Of a DNA stretch of 64,000 bases, positions 8,713 to 17,154 are shown one piece after another (positions within the stretch are counted from its first letter, which is position 1; each line of letters starts with the position of its first letter). Under the pieces are notes generated by a model. It was not told where the DNA came from, made no database searches, and saw only the letters and a program-made list of their open reading frames with translations. The stretch comes from Planctomycetota bacterium (GTDB lineage: Bacteria; Planctomycetota; UBA1135; JADKAF01): positions 6,076,001-6,140,000 of the forward strand of contig JADKAF010000001.1 in assembly GCA_016719295.1 (NCBI GenBank), read 5' to 3'. Both the position numbers and the translations under genes were made by a program.

Positions 8713-9876
8713 CTACTTGCCTGGCTCCACAGGGTGCAGGCGGAAGGTCTTCATGCTGGCCGCAAGAAGTTCGTCGAGCTTCTCGCCGCCTTGTGCCGGG
8801 GCGCTGCAGGTAACGACGATCTTCCGGTCACCCGATTCGAAGAAGAACTGGACCTGTCGAACCGCAGCCTCGACGTAAGCGAACTTCGAAATCACTCGAT
8901 AGCCAGCCAAGCCGTCCGAGGTTTCGAACGGCGTGATCGAGATCAGGATCAGGTCAGATTCGATGGCGCGGACTCTCTCGAATTCGCTCATCATGTACAC
9001 GCCCAAGGAGAGTTCGGATCTCGCATCCACGGATACGATGTTGCAGCGGAAGTCCTGGAGCAATGGACCCATCGAGGTCGGGTGAGAGAGCCCGGGTCCA
9101 GGTCTGGAGGTCCAACCCGTGGGCGGGTCGTAGGAGAAACCCGCAGAGGGGACATGGACCTTCCGGGGCGTCCGATCGATCTCCGCCTCCGCGACTGCGG
9201 GCCGAAGCGCGAGATATGACTCGGCGAGGGCGCAGGCCTCGAGGAGGGCCTTCTTCATGCCATCCTGCGTGCCGGCCTGCCCGAGCTCCCTCACGATGGG
9301 CTCCCATAGCGCGGTGGGCAGCCCGGATTCCCCTCCGGCCTTGGTGATGGCGCTCGCTGCCGCGTCGCGCATCCCGTCAAGGTTGTAGAGCTCGAGAGCG
9401 ATGGTCGCCTTGATGCCGATGTCGAAGGATCGCTGCGGTCCAAGGCCGAGTTTCTCGTTGATGGCGCGGGAAATGCGAGGACCGCCCGAGCGGAGCAGGT
9501 AGTTCAGCGCTCGGGCCTTGGCGGTGATCCGGTCCTCTCCGGCGATCGGGTCGCCGTTCTCGGCCTGGAACGGCGGTAGCTCGATCGCGACGATCTTGCA
9601 CGTCGAGCGACACTTCTCGACGAGCTTGCCGTTGTCCGGGTTGGATTCGGCTTCGAGGAGCGCGGCAACCGCGAGATTCGAGCCGAAGTCCCACATTCCC
9701 GTCGAAACGTAAGCTCGTGCATCGAGTGGTTTCAGACCTGAGGTCTGCAGGCTCTCCTCTCGCGCAGGGACGACGCGCGACGCTTCACCGCTCGGCTCCT
9801 GCATGGCGAACACGCAGGGAGTGATGACCACGGCGGAGGTGAAGAGGAGTACGGAGGGGTGCTGGAACAGACGCAT
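8713..9876 (-). CDS. Secreted protein with PsbP/DcrB-like C-terminal domain
   Basis: The protein has 387 residues. GGAG lies six bases before the ATG at 9876, and this start gives a proper signal peptide (MRLFQHPSVLLFTSAVVITP). The longer frame upstream lacks such a site. The middle (about 60-230) is helical and repeat-like. The last 130 residues start at GFSYDPPTGW and contain LILISITPFETSDGLAGYR, QFFFESGDRKIVVTCSAP and a closing LLAASMKTFRL. This order of strands and the final 'S..TF' helix resemble the Mog1/PsbP/DcrB fold found in many exported bacterial proteins. The fold is inferred from the pattern, and the cellular role is unknown. Confidence 0.75.
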   Translation of the reverse strand: MRLFQHPSVLLFTSAVVITPCVFAMQEPSGEASRVVPAREESLQTSGLKPLDARAYVSTGMWDFGSNLAVAALLEAESNPDNGKLVEKCRSTCKIVAIELPPFQAENGDPIAGEDRITAKARALNYLLRSGGPRISRAINEKLGLGPQRSFDIGIKATIALELYNLDGMRDAAASAITKAGGESGLPTALWEPIVRELGQAGTQDGMKKALLEACALAESYLALRPAVAEAEIDRTPRKVHVPSAGFSYDPPTGWTSRPGPGLSHPTSMGPLLQDFRCNIVSVDARSELSLGVYMMSEFERVRAIESDLILISITPFETSDGLAGYRVISKFAYVEAAVRQVQFFFESGDRKIVVTCSAPAQGGEKLDELLAASMKTFRLHPVEPGK

Positions 9877-10097
9877 GGCGAGCTCCATCAGGTCGCAAGT
9901 GGTGTGTAGCTCCTTCCGGAGCCAAGGGCGGCGAGGTCTGGTGGACTTCGAGACCAGGGTTCTAGCGATCTCGGTCGAGAGGCGCCGGGTGGTCTCGCCC
10001 CGCATCTCCTTGAGCTGACGCGGCGTGCCCTTAGCTGCCTAGTGTGGCTGGGGCCGCGTGCGGCGCTCGTCCTCGGAGGACGCGTGCGCTCGCGCCT

Positions 10098-10835
10098 TCA
10101 GAGCTCGTGCGTCGGCGGCGCCTGATAGGAGCGCAGCAAGCGCATCACTCCGGCGCTGACGACGCCGAAGGCGAAGTGCGGGAGGAGCTGAATCCGAGGG
10201 AGGCCTACACCGTCGAGCAGCAGCGTGATCTCCATCGCGATCGACGCGAGGAAGAGCAGGGCGAGCAAGCGCTGGTGGGTGCTCTCGCTCGGATTGAGCA
10301 ACACGAGGGGCGCGAAGCACATGGCCCACGGCCAGGACCCGCAGATCGGAGCCTCGACCGCGGCCTGGGGGAGCAACGCTGCTTGGAGCAGGGGCGGCAT
10401 CAGGAGCACGAGCAGCTTCCCGCGCCGAAGACCGAGCAGGGCGCGGAGTCCGAACCAACCGAACGCGCCGAGCGCCAAGAGGCCGCTGCGCCAAGTCGTA
10501 TGCAGGAAGAGCGAGGTCGCGACCTGGTAGCGGTCCCCGGGAGCGAAGAGGAAGTGCTCGACGATCCATTGCCGACGCTCCGCACACCACATGGCGAACC
10601 GGTACTCCGTCTCGGTTCTCGCCACAAGCTCGTTCCAGGTCGCGGGCGCCGGCGCGAGCCAACCCGTGAGAAAGAGCTTCTCTCCCAGGAGCAACCAGGT
10701 GGCACTCACGAAGATCGCGGTCAGGACGGCCAGGCCGAAGAGCTTGATGGCGAAACCGGTGGCGTCATCGCCGGCCGGCCCTCCGAGGAAGCGGTATCGG
10801 CCCCGATGCATCGTGCTGGAGGCGCGCAGGCTCAT
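10098..10835 (-). CDS. Polytopic membrane protein, possibly rhomboid-like
   Basis: The protein has about 245 residues from the ATG at 10835. Starts at 10982 and 10811 are also possible, and none has a strong ribosome site. Five or six hydrophobic segments are visible, from FGLAVLTAIFVSATWLLL to LLPHFAFGVVSAGVMRLL. The order SLFLHTTWRSGLLALGAFGW, then GSWPWAM, then PHFAFG is reminiscent of rhomboid proteases (His-Trp-His loop, GxS serine, late His). The spacing around the serine and the last His does not match well, so this is either a degenerate member or chance. The function is unknown. Confidence 0.6.
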   Translation of the reverse strand: MSLRASSTMHRGRYRFLGGPAGDDATGFAIKLFGLAVLTAIFVSATWLLLGEKLFLTGWLAPAPATWNELVARTETEYRFAMWCAERRQWIVEHFLFAPGDRYQVATSLFLHTTWRSGLLALGAFGWFGLRALLGLRRGKLLVLLMPPLLQAALLPQAAVEAPICGSWPWAMCFAPLVLLNPSESTHQRLLALLFLASIAMEITLLLDGVGLPRIQLLPHFAFGVVSAGVMRLLRSYQAPPTHEL

Positions 10836-11273
10836 CGTGGGACTCTCGAGGTGCAGCGGGGTCGAAGGTTGCCCGCGCCTCGGCTCCGAGCCGCGGGCGT
10901 TCGCTCTGCACGTCGAGGAGGTCGGCATGCCGGGCGCGTCTCGCTCCAGACAGGCACCGAGCTGTCCGGAGGCCATGCGCACCTCCTCGTTGTTGCCGCG
11001 CGGGCGTGAGTCCTTAGCGGGACCGAGGCGATCCCGCCCCTGCGATCACGCGGGGCGACGCATCGCATCCCCGAGCTCGTCCTGCGGGGCTCTTCTTTCT
11101 GCAGAGCCCCGCGTCCTGCGGCGCCTAAGGATCGGCGAGCCGAGCGCAAGAGTGGTCGGCAGCGCTCCCACGCAGTTGGCCGCCGAAGTCGGCACGAACA
11201 TCGTCATGGTGCGAGGCATCGCACCACCCTGCGTTGCCGCCTGCCCGCGGCTACCACGCGAGGCCAACCGCCG
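10836..11273 (+). other. Intergenic region with a hairpin
   Basis: This region lies between the membrane protein and the divergent macro-like gene. The only clear structure is a 10-bp inverted repeat, 11084-11093 with 11103-11112 (GCGGGGCTCT / AGAGCCCCGC), with a 9-base pyrimidine-rich loop. Nothing here looks coding. The hairpin may be a terminator of a lost gene or part of the upstream regulatory region of the macro-like gene. Confidence 0.5.
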
Positions 11274-12410
11274 ATGAGCTCCACTTCTCACGCAGCGCGC
11301 AAGATCAACGCCGTCTCCGTCGAGACGCCGCAGGGGCTCCGTACCTTCGAGCTCTACGCGGGCGACATCTTCGCCGATGCCTCGGACCTGCTGGTGATCT
11401 CCGCCTCTCCGCGGGAGGAGCGGGCCCCTGCTGGTTCGCTCGTGGAGCAGCTTCGAGACCAGTACGGACTGGAGCCGGATCTCTCGCACTCGCTCGTCAG
11501 CTTCGGCGATCTGGCGGCCTTCGTACAGAAGGGGAACGAGTCCACGCCGTTCGGCGATCTGCTCACCATGCGGATCCCGCCTCCTCGCTCGCAACTCGAC
11601 CCCGTCGAGTTCTACGACCGGGCCATTCGCCTCACCTTCGCAGCCGTCGCCTCGCTCGAGTTCCTCGGCAAGCGGTACCCGCGGGTCTCGCTGCCGATCC
11701 TCGTCCGGCAGGGCATCGACGCTTACGCGCCTGCCGTGCACTCCTTGCTCCGGCACGCCATCGCCTGGCTGCGGCAGTCTCGCCACACCTGCGCCATCGG
11801 CTACTACGTCTATCACCCCGAGGAGCTGGACGCCTGGGACGGGGCCATGAACGCCTGTTTGGGGCGCACCTTCGTCGATGCCCATGGTGACTCGGTGTTG
11901 AACGGGCTCTGCCGAGGGATCGTCGGCGCGCTGGATGGTGGAGCGCTTACGGGGGGCTTGGCGGATCTGTCTGCCTCGCTGCGCCGAGCGCTAGCCGACC
12001 CCGAGCGGCTCTGCGTGCAGACCATTGCGGCCTTCGGGCGCAAGCTCGCCGAGCTCCTGACCGAGCAGCTCTGCCGCGAGTTCGAACTGTCCCCAGGTCG
12101 CGATCTCATGGCGAACATCGAGGCCCTGCGCACGTCGGGCGCGCTGGCGCCGTGGATCAGCTCCTACCTCCACCTCTTGCGGGTCTTCGGGAACGAGGCC
12201 GTTCATGCTCAGGCATCTCGCCGCCGTATCGTGCCATCGCAGCTCGCGCCCGAGGATCTGCTGAGCCTGGTGAGCGCGGTCGCAGCGCTGCTGCGCTTCT
12301 GGAGGACCGAATGTCAGGGAGGGAGCTTTTCCGCGGGCGGTGCTGAGTTCGGCGGATCCGCTGCCGAAGCGCGACAGGAGGCACTGGCTGGGGTCAGGGT
12401 TTCGAGCTAG
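11274..12410 (+). CDS. Macro-like domain fused to a HEPN/DUF4145-like domain
   Basis: The protein has 378 residues. The N-terminal 180 residues follow the order of a macro domain: a GDIFADASDLLVISAS strand and loop, then a 'LPILVRQGIDAYAP' segment where macro domains have their phosphate-binding loop, then a helix and the strand TCAIGYYVYHPEEL. The glycine loops are weak, so ADP-ribose binding cannot be claimed. Residues 250-350 are helical with RVFGNEAVHAQ, the Arg...Asn...His pattern of DUF4145/HEPN domains. Such pairs occur in stress and defence proteins. No partner toxin or antitoxin gene is adjacent. A GAGG ten bases before the ATG is the only ribosome signal. Confidence 0.7.
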   Translation: MSSTSHAARKINAVSVETPQGLRTFELYAGDIFADASDLLVISASPREERAPAGSLVEQLRDQYGLEPDLSHSLVSFGDLAAFVQKGNESTPFGDLLTMRIPPPRSQLDPVEFYDRAIRLTFAAVASLEFLGKRYPRVSLPILVRQGIDAYAPAVHSLLRHAIAWLRQSRHTCAIGYYVYHPEELDAWDGAMNACLGRTFVDAHGDSVLNGLCRGIVGALDGGALTGGLADLSASLRRALADPERLCVQTIAAFGRKLAELLTEQLCREFELSPGRDLMANIEALRTSGALAPWISSYLHLLRVFGNEAVHAQASRRRIVPSQLAPEDLLSLVSAVAALLRFWRTECQGGSFSAGGAEFGGSAAEARQEALAGVRVSS

Positions 12411-12757
12411 CGGCCCGAGGCGTGCTCAGCGGGGTGGCGGTCGTCCAAGGGGAGTGATCGGGGAGGGCCACCCAGCTCAGCGTGCTGCCTGGCTTGCCGG
12501 AGAGCCTGGTCATCGAGGCTCTTCCGCTTCCACTTCTCGATGAGGAGGATGGGCCGACTTGATTTCGCGACGTTCGGTCCCCCGATGCCAGTTGACCCCT
12601 CCAGCGAGTTGCTGGATTGCTTCTTTTGGCCCCCGGCGTATCCGACGGGCGTCGCAGTGATCATCATTTCAGTCTGTTGCTCAGGGATGCGGTCGCGTCG
12701 GCTTCTTCCGCAGTCATTCAAGGGGGCGATCCTGCTGGAGCTTTCTTCAGTCTCGTT
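12411..12757. other. Intergenic region of lower G+C
   Basis: About 350 bases lie between two converging genes. The half nearest 12758 is richer in A+T than its surroundings and continues the composition of the adjacent kinase tail. Short open frames exist on both strands, but none shows family resemblance or a ribosome site. No hairpin as strong as those elsewhere in the window was found. Confidence 0.5.
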
Positions 12758-15166
12758 CTATTTGGGCGCGAATTCGATCTCTCCAGTTGCCATGAATGAA
12801 CTGTCGAATGTGACGACATCATAGATGCCGATCTGAAGCCTGTAATTGCGTGAGTCATCTGCTTGGAGGATCCCTCCGATGGGGATGAGGTCAAAGATCA
12901 TCAGGCACTCCAATACAAAGCCCTGCATCTCCAATGCGCTGTTTACCTTGCGCCGATTCTCAGGCAGAACGAGATCGGACCCCTCGATCCCTAGCGATGA
13001 GAGTATAGGGGCTATCATTTTCCAGGAGAATAGTCTCCAGCGCGCAGCGCTAAAAATGGCGCTCTCCATGGCATGTATCACCTGCTCCGTCTCGCGATCG
13101 TCCTCCGAGCCTCTTCTCGGGTATACCGAAAGTCGCACTTTTGGCAAATCAGTGCCGACCCATTCGTCCCACTTAGATGCAATCTGGTCGACCAGAGCCT
13201 GAATGGTGCGTTCGGAATCAGGCGAGAGTCGCAAGGCGACGGGCGATACACGTGGGCTATCGGACAGGTCTTCGCTCTCGGCTTTGATCTTGCGCCCGGC
13301 GCTCCGCATCTGTACTGCGTAGATCGCCGCTCCGACGAGCGTGACGAGGATCGCCGCCGTCGCCAATCTCTGGTAGCGGCGGAGTGCGACAAGCAGAAGA
13401 TAGGCAAAACTCTGTGGCCGCGCGCTCACCGCGCGCCCTTCGGCGAAGGCGTCGAGGTCGCTCGCGAAGGAGGCCGCGCTCTCGTAGCGAAGGGCGACCT
13501 CGCGCTCGGTCGCCTTGCGGAGGATGAGCTCGAGATCCACGGGGAGCTCTCGCGCGAGCTCGCGCGCAGGGCGCGGATCGACGTGGAGGATCTGGTGGAG
13601 GAGCGCTTCCTCGCTCTCGCCGTCGCGGAAGGCGTGGCCCGTGGCGAGCTCGTAGAGGGTGGCACCCAAGGCGTAGACGTCGGCGCGCGGGGTCAGGTCC
13701 GCGCGGCGGCGCTCGAGCTGCTCGGGCGGCATGTAGCGCAGCGTGCCCAGCGGGCGCGCGCGATCCTTCGTGAGCGCGAGGGAGCGGTTCTCGACGACGG
13801 CGAGGCCGAGGTCCATCACGACGGCGCGATGGCCGTGCGCGGTGACCATCAGGTTCGAAGGCTTGAGATCGCGGTGGACGATGCCGCGATCGTGGAGGTG
13901 CTGTACGCCGCGCGCGGCTTCGGCGAAGAAGCGCGCGAGCTCTTGGAAACGCTTGCGACGGGAAGCGGCCGGCGGCGGTTCGGCACTCGGGCGGCAGGCG
14001 CGCGATACCGCGGCAGCGAAGTCGCGCGTCTCGGCGAGCTGCTTGCCCACCTCCACGAGGTCCGCGCCCTCGACGTACTCCATCGCGTACCACGGACGGC
14101 CCTGCGTCGTGCCGTGCGCGAGGATCTTCACGACGTTGGGATGCTCGCAGCGCGAGAGCGCCTCGACTTCGCGCCGAAAGCGCGCGAGAGCGACGGGGTC
14201 GCGCTCCAGGCTGGTCGAGAGCAGCTTGAGAGCGACGCGCCGCCCGAGGCTGCGCTGCTGCGCGAGGTGGACCTCGCCCATCGCGCCCTGTCCGAGCAAG
14301 CGCTCGAGCTCGAAGTCACCGAAGCTCGTCCGTCCTTCCGCGAGCCTGGGCGCCTCGGGCTCCGCCGTCACGGCGGTCGCTCCACGGAAGAGCTCGCGCA
14401 GCTCGCCTTCCAGTCCGGGGCGCAGCTCCTCGAGCGGCGCTCCCTCCAGGAACAGCCCCGAGGCGTAGTCCAGATATTGCGCCCGTCGCGCGAACTTGTT
14501 GAAGCAGTAGAGCTGCTCGCGCTCTTCGTCGAAGAGCAGCCAAGGATGGAGATCGCTCCAGACGGCGGCGTGCCGAGCGTAGGGGTGATGCGCCCAGAGA
14601 TCGGCCGGCGTAGTCTCGCCGCGGGGATCTACGGCCTCGATCTCCTCTCCCTGCAAGCGCAGCAGCTCGGCAGGTGCTCCCCGGCGTTCGCTCCCGACGA
14701 CGGCGCCCACATAGAGCAGCTCGCTCCCCGCCGGGGCGAAGAGCTCCGCCTCCCACGCCGCGCTCAGCCCTTCGCGCAGCAAGATCGCGCCGCGCGCATA
14801 GAACTCCATCTCGCGCGTGGAGCCATGCCCGATCACGCGGTTCCGGTACGCGACGAGGTTCGCGAAGAAGGTGCGGGCGAGCAGCTTTCGCTCCGGTGCA
14901 TCGCCCTTGTCGCGCAGCCAGGCGTCCAGCTCAAGCAGCGCGGGTGAGCCCAGCGGCCGATCGCCGAGCTCGAAGGCGCGCACCCAATCGCCGAGGCTCG
15001 CGCGGGCGAGCTGGCGCAGCGCGTCGGGATGGTGCAGGACCACCGCGAGCTTGAGGGAGACCTCCCAGGCGTGGAACGCCGTGTGGTGCTCTTCCATCGC
15101 GCTCTTGGCGTTCTGGCTGCGGCGGCGGAGACGGGCGATCGGGAGGGGGAGGCGGAGGTCGGGCAT
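12758..15166 (-). CDS. HEPN-like/Ser-Thr kinase/transmembrane protein with an A+T-richer C-terminal module
   Basis: The protein has 802 residues from the ATG at 15166. Residues 1-260 include a HEPN-like helical part with the RNRVIGHG motif (about 108-115), a type often found in front of kinases in myxobacteria and planctomycetes. Residues 283-555 are a Hanks kinase: GQGAMGEV, VALKLL, HRDLKPSN, DLG in place of DFG, and PPEQ. A membrane helix lies near 600-620. Residues 635-802 (nucleotides 12758-13264) form an outer domain ending in YRLQIGIYDVVTFDSS, loosely like CsgG/LpoB-type lipoprotein domains. That last part is plainly poorer in G+C than the kinase, so it may have been acquired separately. 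Confidence 0.88.
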   Translation of the reverse strand: MPDLRLPLPIARLRRRSQNAKSAMEEHHTAFHAWEVSLKLAVVLHHPDALRQLARASLGDWVRAFELGDRPLGSPALLELDAWLRDKGDAPERKLLARTFFANLVAYRNRVIGHGSTREMEFYARGAILLREGLSAAWEAELFAPAGSELLYVGAVVGSERRGAPAELLRLQGEEIEAVDPRGETTPADLWAHHPYARHAAVWSDLHPWLLFDEEREQLYCFNKFARRAQYLDYASGLFLEGAPLEELRPGLEGELRELFRGATAVTAEPEAPRLAEGRTSFGDFELERLLGQGAMGEVHLAQQRSLGRRVALKLLSTSLERDPVALARFRREVEALSRCEHPNVVKILAHGTTQGRPWYAMEYVEGADLVEVGKQLAETRDFAAAVSRACRPSAEPPPAASRRKRFQELARFFAEAARGVQHLHDRGIVHRDLKPSNLMVTAHGHRAVVMDLGLAVVENRSLALTKDRARPLGTLRYMPPEQLERRRADLTPRADVYALGATLYELATGHAFRDGESEEALLHQILHVDPRPARELARELPVDLELILRKATEREVALRYESAASFASDLDAFAEGRAVSARPQSFAYLLLVALRRYQRLATAAILVTLVGAAIYAVQMRSAGRKIKAESEDLSDSPRVSPVALRLSPDSERTIQALVDQIASKWDEWVGTDLPKVRLSVYPRRGSEDDRETEQVIHAMESAIFSAARWRLFSWKMIAPILSSLGIEGSDLVLPENRRKVNSALEMQGFVLECLMIFDLIPIGGILQADDSRNYRLQIGIYDVVTFDSSFMATGEIEFAPK

Positions 15167-15348
15167 AGGGTCGCCGGGCCGGGGGGCGGGCGGCAGTCTA
15201 GCGAAGCGGTGGTGCCGGAGAAGCACCTTCTGTGCAGCACCGGCGGGACCTCCGACGCCTGCTGCGGCCTTGAAGCGGGCACTTCGCAGGCGTAGGGAAT
15301 GCGCTCGTCACGAACCACCCCCGTCCACCCGCTCCGGCGTTCCACTCC

Positions 15349-15894
15349 ATGGCTCCGTCCACCACCACCCCGCCCATCCATCCCGAGACCCCGATGGGCG
15401 AGATCCTCCAGGCCTACCCGAGCGCCCGCCGCGCGCTCTTCATGCGCTATCACGTCGGCGGTTGTAGCTCTTGCGGCTACGACCCGAGCGACACGCTCGC
15501 GGACGTGTGCAAGAGCCACAACATCCTCGACGTGGACGAGGTGATCCGGCACATCCACGCCAGCCACGAGGCGGATATCCGCCTGCAGGTCGACGTCCAT
15601 GAGACGCAGCGGCTGATGCAGGCGAACGAGGGCTGGCGGCTCATCGACGTGCGCGAGGACTTCGAGCGCGACATCGCCGCGCTCGAAGGCGCCGAGGCGA
15701 TCTCTCAAGAGCTCGTGCAGAGCCTGATGGGCGGGCCGAAGGACACGAAGATCATCTTCTTCTGCCACCACGGTATCCGCAGCCTCGACGCCGCGAGCTA
15801 CTTCGTCGGCCACGGCTTCGAGCACGTCCGCTCGATGTCCGGCGGCATCGACGCCTGGTCCCAGCAGATCGACAGCGCCATCGCCCGCTACTGA
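15349..15894 (+). CDS. DUF1858-rhodanese fusion protein
   Basis: The protein has 181 residues. The N-terminal 70 residues carry a DUF1858/ScdA-N-like domain with GGCSSCGYDPSDTLADVC, a Cys cluster suited to metal, cluster or sulfur handling. The C-terminal 100 residues are a rhodanese domain: WRLIDVREDFERD, then the active-site loop FFCHHGIRS with the catalytic Cys, and the closing GGIDAW. This suggests a sulfur-transfer or persulfide-handling role in the cytosol. It converges with ispH, an Fe-S enzyme, but they are on opposite strands, so a shared role is not implied. The start at 15349 leaves a short acidic-polar leader. Confidence 0.92.
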   Translation: MAPSTTTPPIHPETPMGEILQAYPSARRALFMRYHVGGCSSCGYDPSDTLADVCKSHNILDVDEVIRHIHASHEADIRLQVDVHETQRLMQANEGWRLIDVREDFERDIAALEGAEAISQELVQSLMGGPKDTKIIFFCHHGIRSLDAASYFVGHGFEHVRSMSGGIDAWSQQIDSAIARY

Positions 15895-15915
15895 TCTCCC
15901 GCTACGACTCCCCGC

Positions 15916-15992
15916 AACCGAACGTACGGTGCCAGAGCAAATTTCTCCGGTTAGCAACCGGAGAAATTTGCTCTGGCACCGTACGTTCGGTT
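15916..15992. repeat. Perfect 37-bp palindrome between convergent genes
   Basis: Arms 15916-15952 and 15956-15992 are exact reverse complements around a 3-base loop. The palindrome fills nearly the whole gap between the rhodanese stop (15894) and the ispH stop (15993), so it can terminate transcription from both sides. The outer 23 bases of each arm recur at 21335-21445, so it belongs to a repeated family. Confidence 0.95.
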
Positions 15993-17138
15993 TCAGTTCG
16001 CGGCGGCGAGGACGCGTTCGACGACGGCGCCGAAGATCGTGTCGGGCGTCGAGGCGCCGGCGGTCATGCCGATCTGCACGGTGCCTGCGGGCAGCCAGTT
16101 CTCGTCGACGACGATCTCGCCGGTCTTGCGGCGGCGGTGGCGGATCGTCGTGGCGGTGAGATCCTCGGGGCGCTCGATGTGATACGAGGGGATGCCCGCG
16201 TCGTCGCCGATGCGCGCCAGGTTCTTCGTGTTCGAGGAATCGAAGCCGCCGACCACGATGAGCAGATCGAGCTCCGTGCGCGCGAGCACGGCGAGGAACG
16301 AGTCCTGGTTGTCCTGCGTCGCGCGGCAGATCGTGTCGAAGTCGCGGAAGCTCTCCGCGACCTGCTCGCCGTCGCGCTCGCGCATCGCCGCGGCGACGCG
16401 CGCGGCGACCTCGCGCGACTCGGTCGCGAGCATCGTGGTCTGGTTGATCATGCCGATGCGCTGCAGGTGCTGCGCGGGATCGAAGCCCGGCGAGCACTTG
16501 CCCGCGAAGTCCTCGGCGAAGTGCGCGAGGGAACGCTCGCCGCGGAGGTGCGCGCAGAGCAGCTCCGTCTCGACCAAGTCGTGCACGATGAGGTAATGCC
16601 CGCCGAGGTGCCGGATCAGCGAGCAGCTCGCGAGGGTCTCATCGTGGCCGGCCGTCCCGTGGATCACCGTGGTGTAGCCGTCCTTCACGTAGCGCTCGGT
16701 GCGCCGGTGCGGCTTGATCACCCACGGGCAAGTCGTGTCGACGACCGGGATCGCGCGCCGCTCGAGCTCCTGCAGGTCTTCCACCTCGGCGGAGAACGCG
16801 GGCACCACCGCGACATCCGTCGCGTTCAGCTGATCGAACGAGCCATCCCCGTCCGCGAACGGTCCGCGCAGGAAGTGCACGCCGCGCGCCTTCAGGTCGC
16901 GATTCACGATCGGATTGTGGATGATCTGGTTCAGCAGCCACACGCGGCGGCCGGGGATCTCCCGCAGGGCGTCGTCGATCATCGCGAGCGCGCGATCGAC
17001 GCCCCAGCAGAACCCCGACTGCTCCGGCACGTGGATCGTGACGCGTCCGCGCTCGAGCCGCCCGCCGCTCGCCTTCAGATCCTTGATGAGGGCGCTCGTG
17101 TAGGCGTAGCGTTCGGAAGTGTCGTCGTACTTGCCCAT
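15993..17138 (-). CDS. ispH: 4-hydroxy-3-methylbut-2-enyl diphosphate reductase (IspH/LytB)
   Basis: This enzyme makes IPP and DMAPP from HMBPP in the last step of the MEP isoprenoid pathway, using a [4Fe-4S] cluster. The protein has 381 residues, longer than the E. coli form (about 316) and closer to the plant/cyanobacterial type. The three cluster cysteines are visible in SGFCWGVDRA (residue 44), VVDTTCPW and FDTICRATQ. The conserved substrate-binding parts LNQIIHNP, HGTAGHDET and GGFDSSNTKNL are present. The gene starts at 17138 in overlap with possible early starts of the divergent TPR/CHAT gene, so the two promoters must overlap coding sequence. Confidence 0.96.
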   Translation of the reverse strand: MGKYDDTSERYAYTSALIKDLKASGGRLERGRVTIHVPEQSGFCWGVDRALAMIDDALREIPGRRVWLLNQIIHNPIVNRDLKARGVHFLRGPFADGDGSFDQLNATDVAVVPAFSAEVEDLQELERRAIPVVDTTCPWVIKPHRRTERYVKDGYTTVIHGTAGHDETLASCSLIRHLGGHYLIVHDLVETELLCAHLRGERSLAHFAEDFAGKCSPGFDPAQHLQRIGMINQTTMLATESREVAARVAAAMRERDGEQVAESFRDFDTICRATQDNQDSFLAVLARTELDLLIVVGGFDSSNTKNLARIGDDAGIPSYHIERPEDLTATTIRHRRRKTGEIVVDENWLPAGTVQIGMTAGASTPDTIFGAVVERVLAAAN

Positions 17139-17154
17139 GCTTCGTCGGGCTCAC

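Noticed and set aside
10098..10835. Firm rhomboid protease assignment
   Set aside because: The serine and histidine loops have the wrong spacing. Kept as a membrane protein with only a possible likeness.
11046..11885. A 279-codon minus-strand frame over the macro-like gene
   Set aside because: The plus-strand frame has coherent macro-like and HEPN-like parts. The minus frame has no family resemblance.
12407..12721. A 104-codon minus-strand frame in the low-G+C gap
   Set aside because: It has no ribosome site and no resemblance to known families, and it overlaps the end of the macro-like gene.
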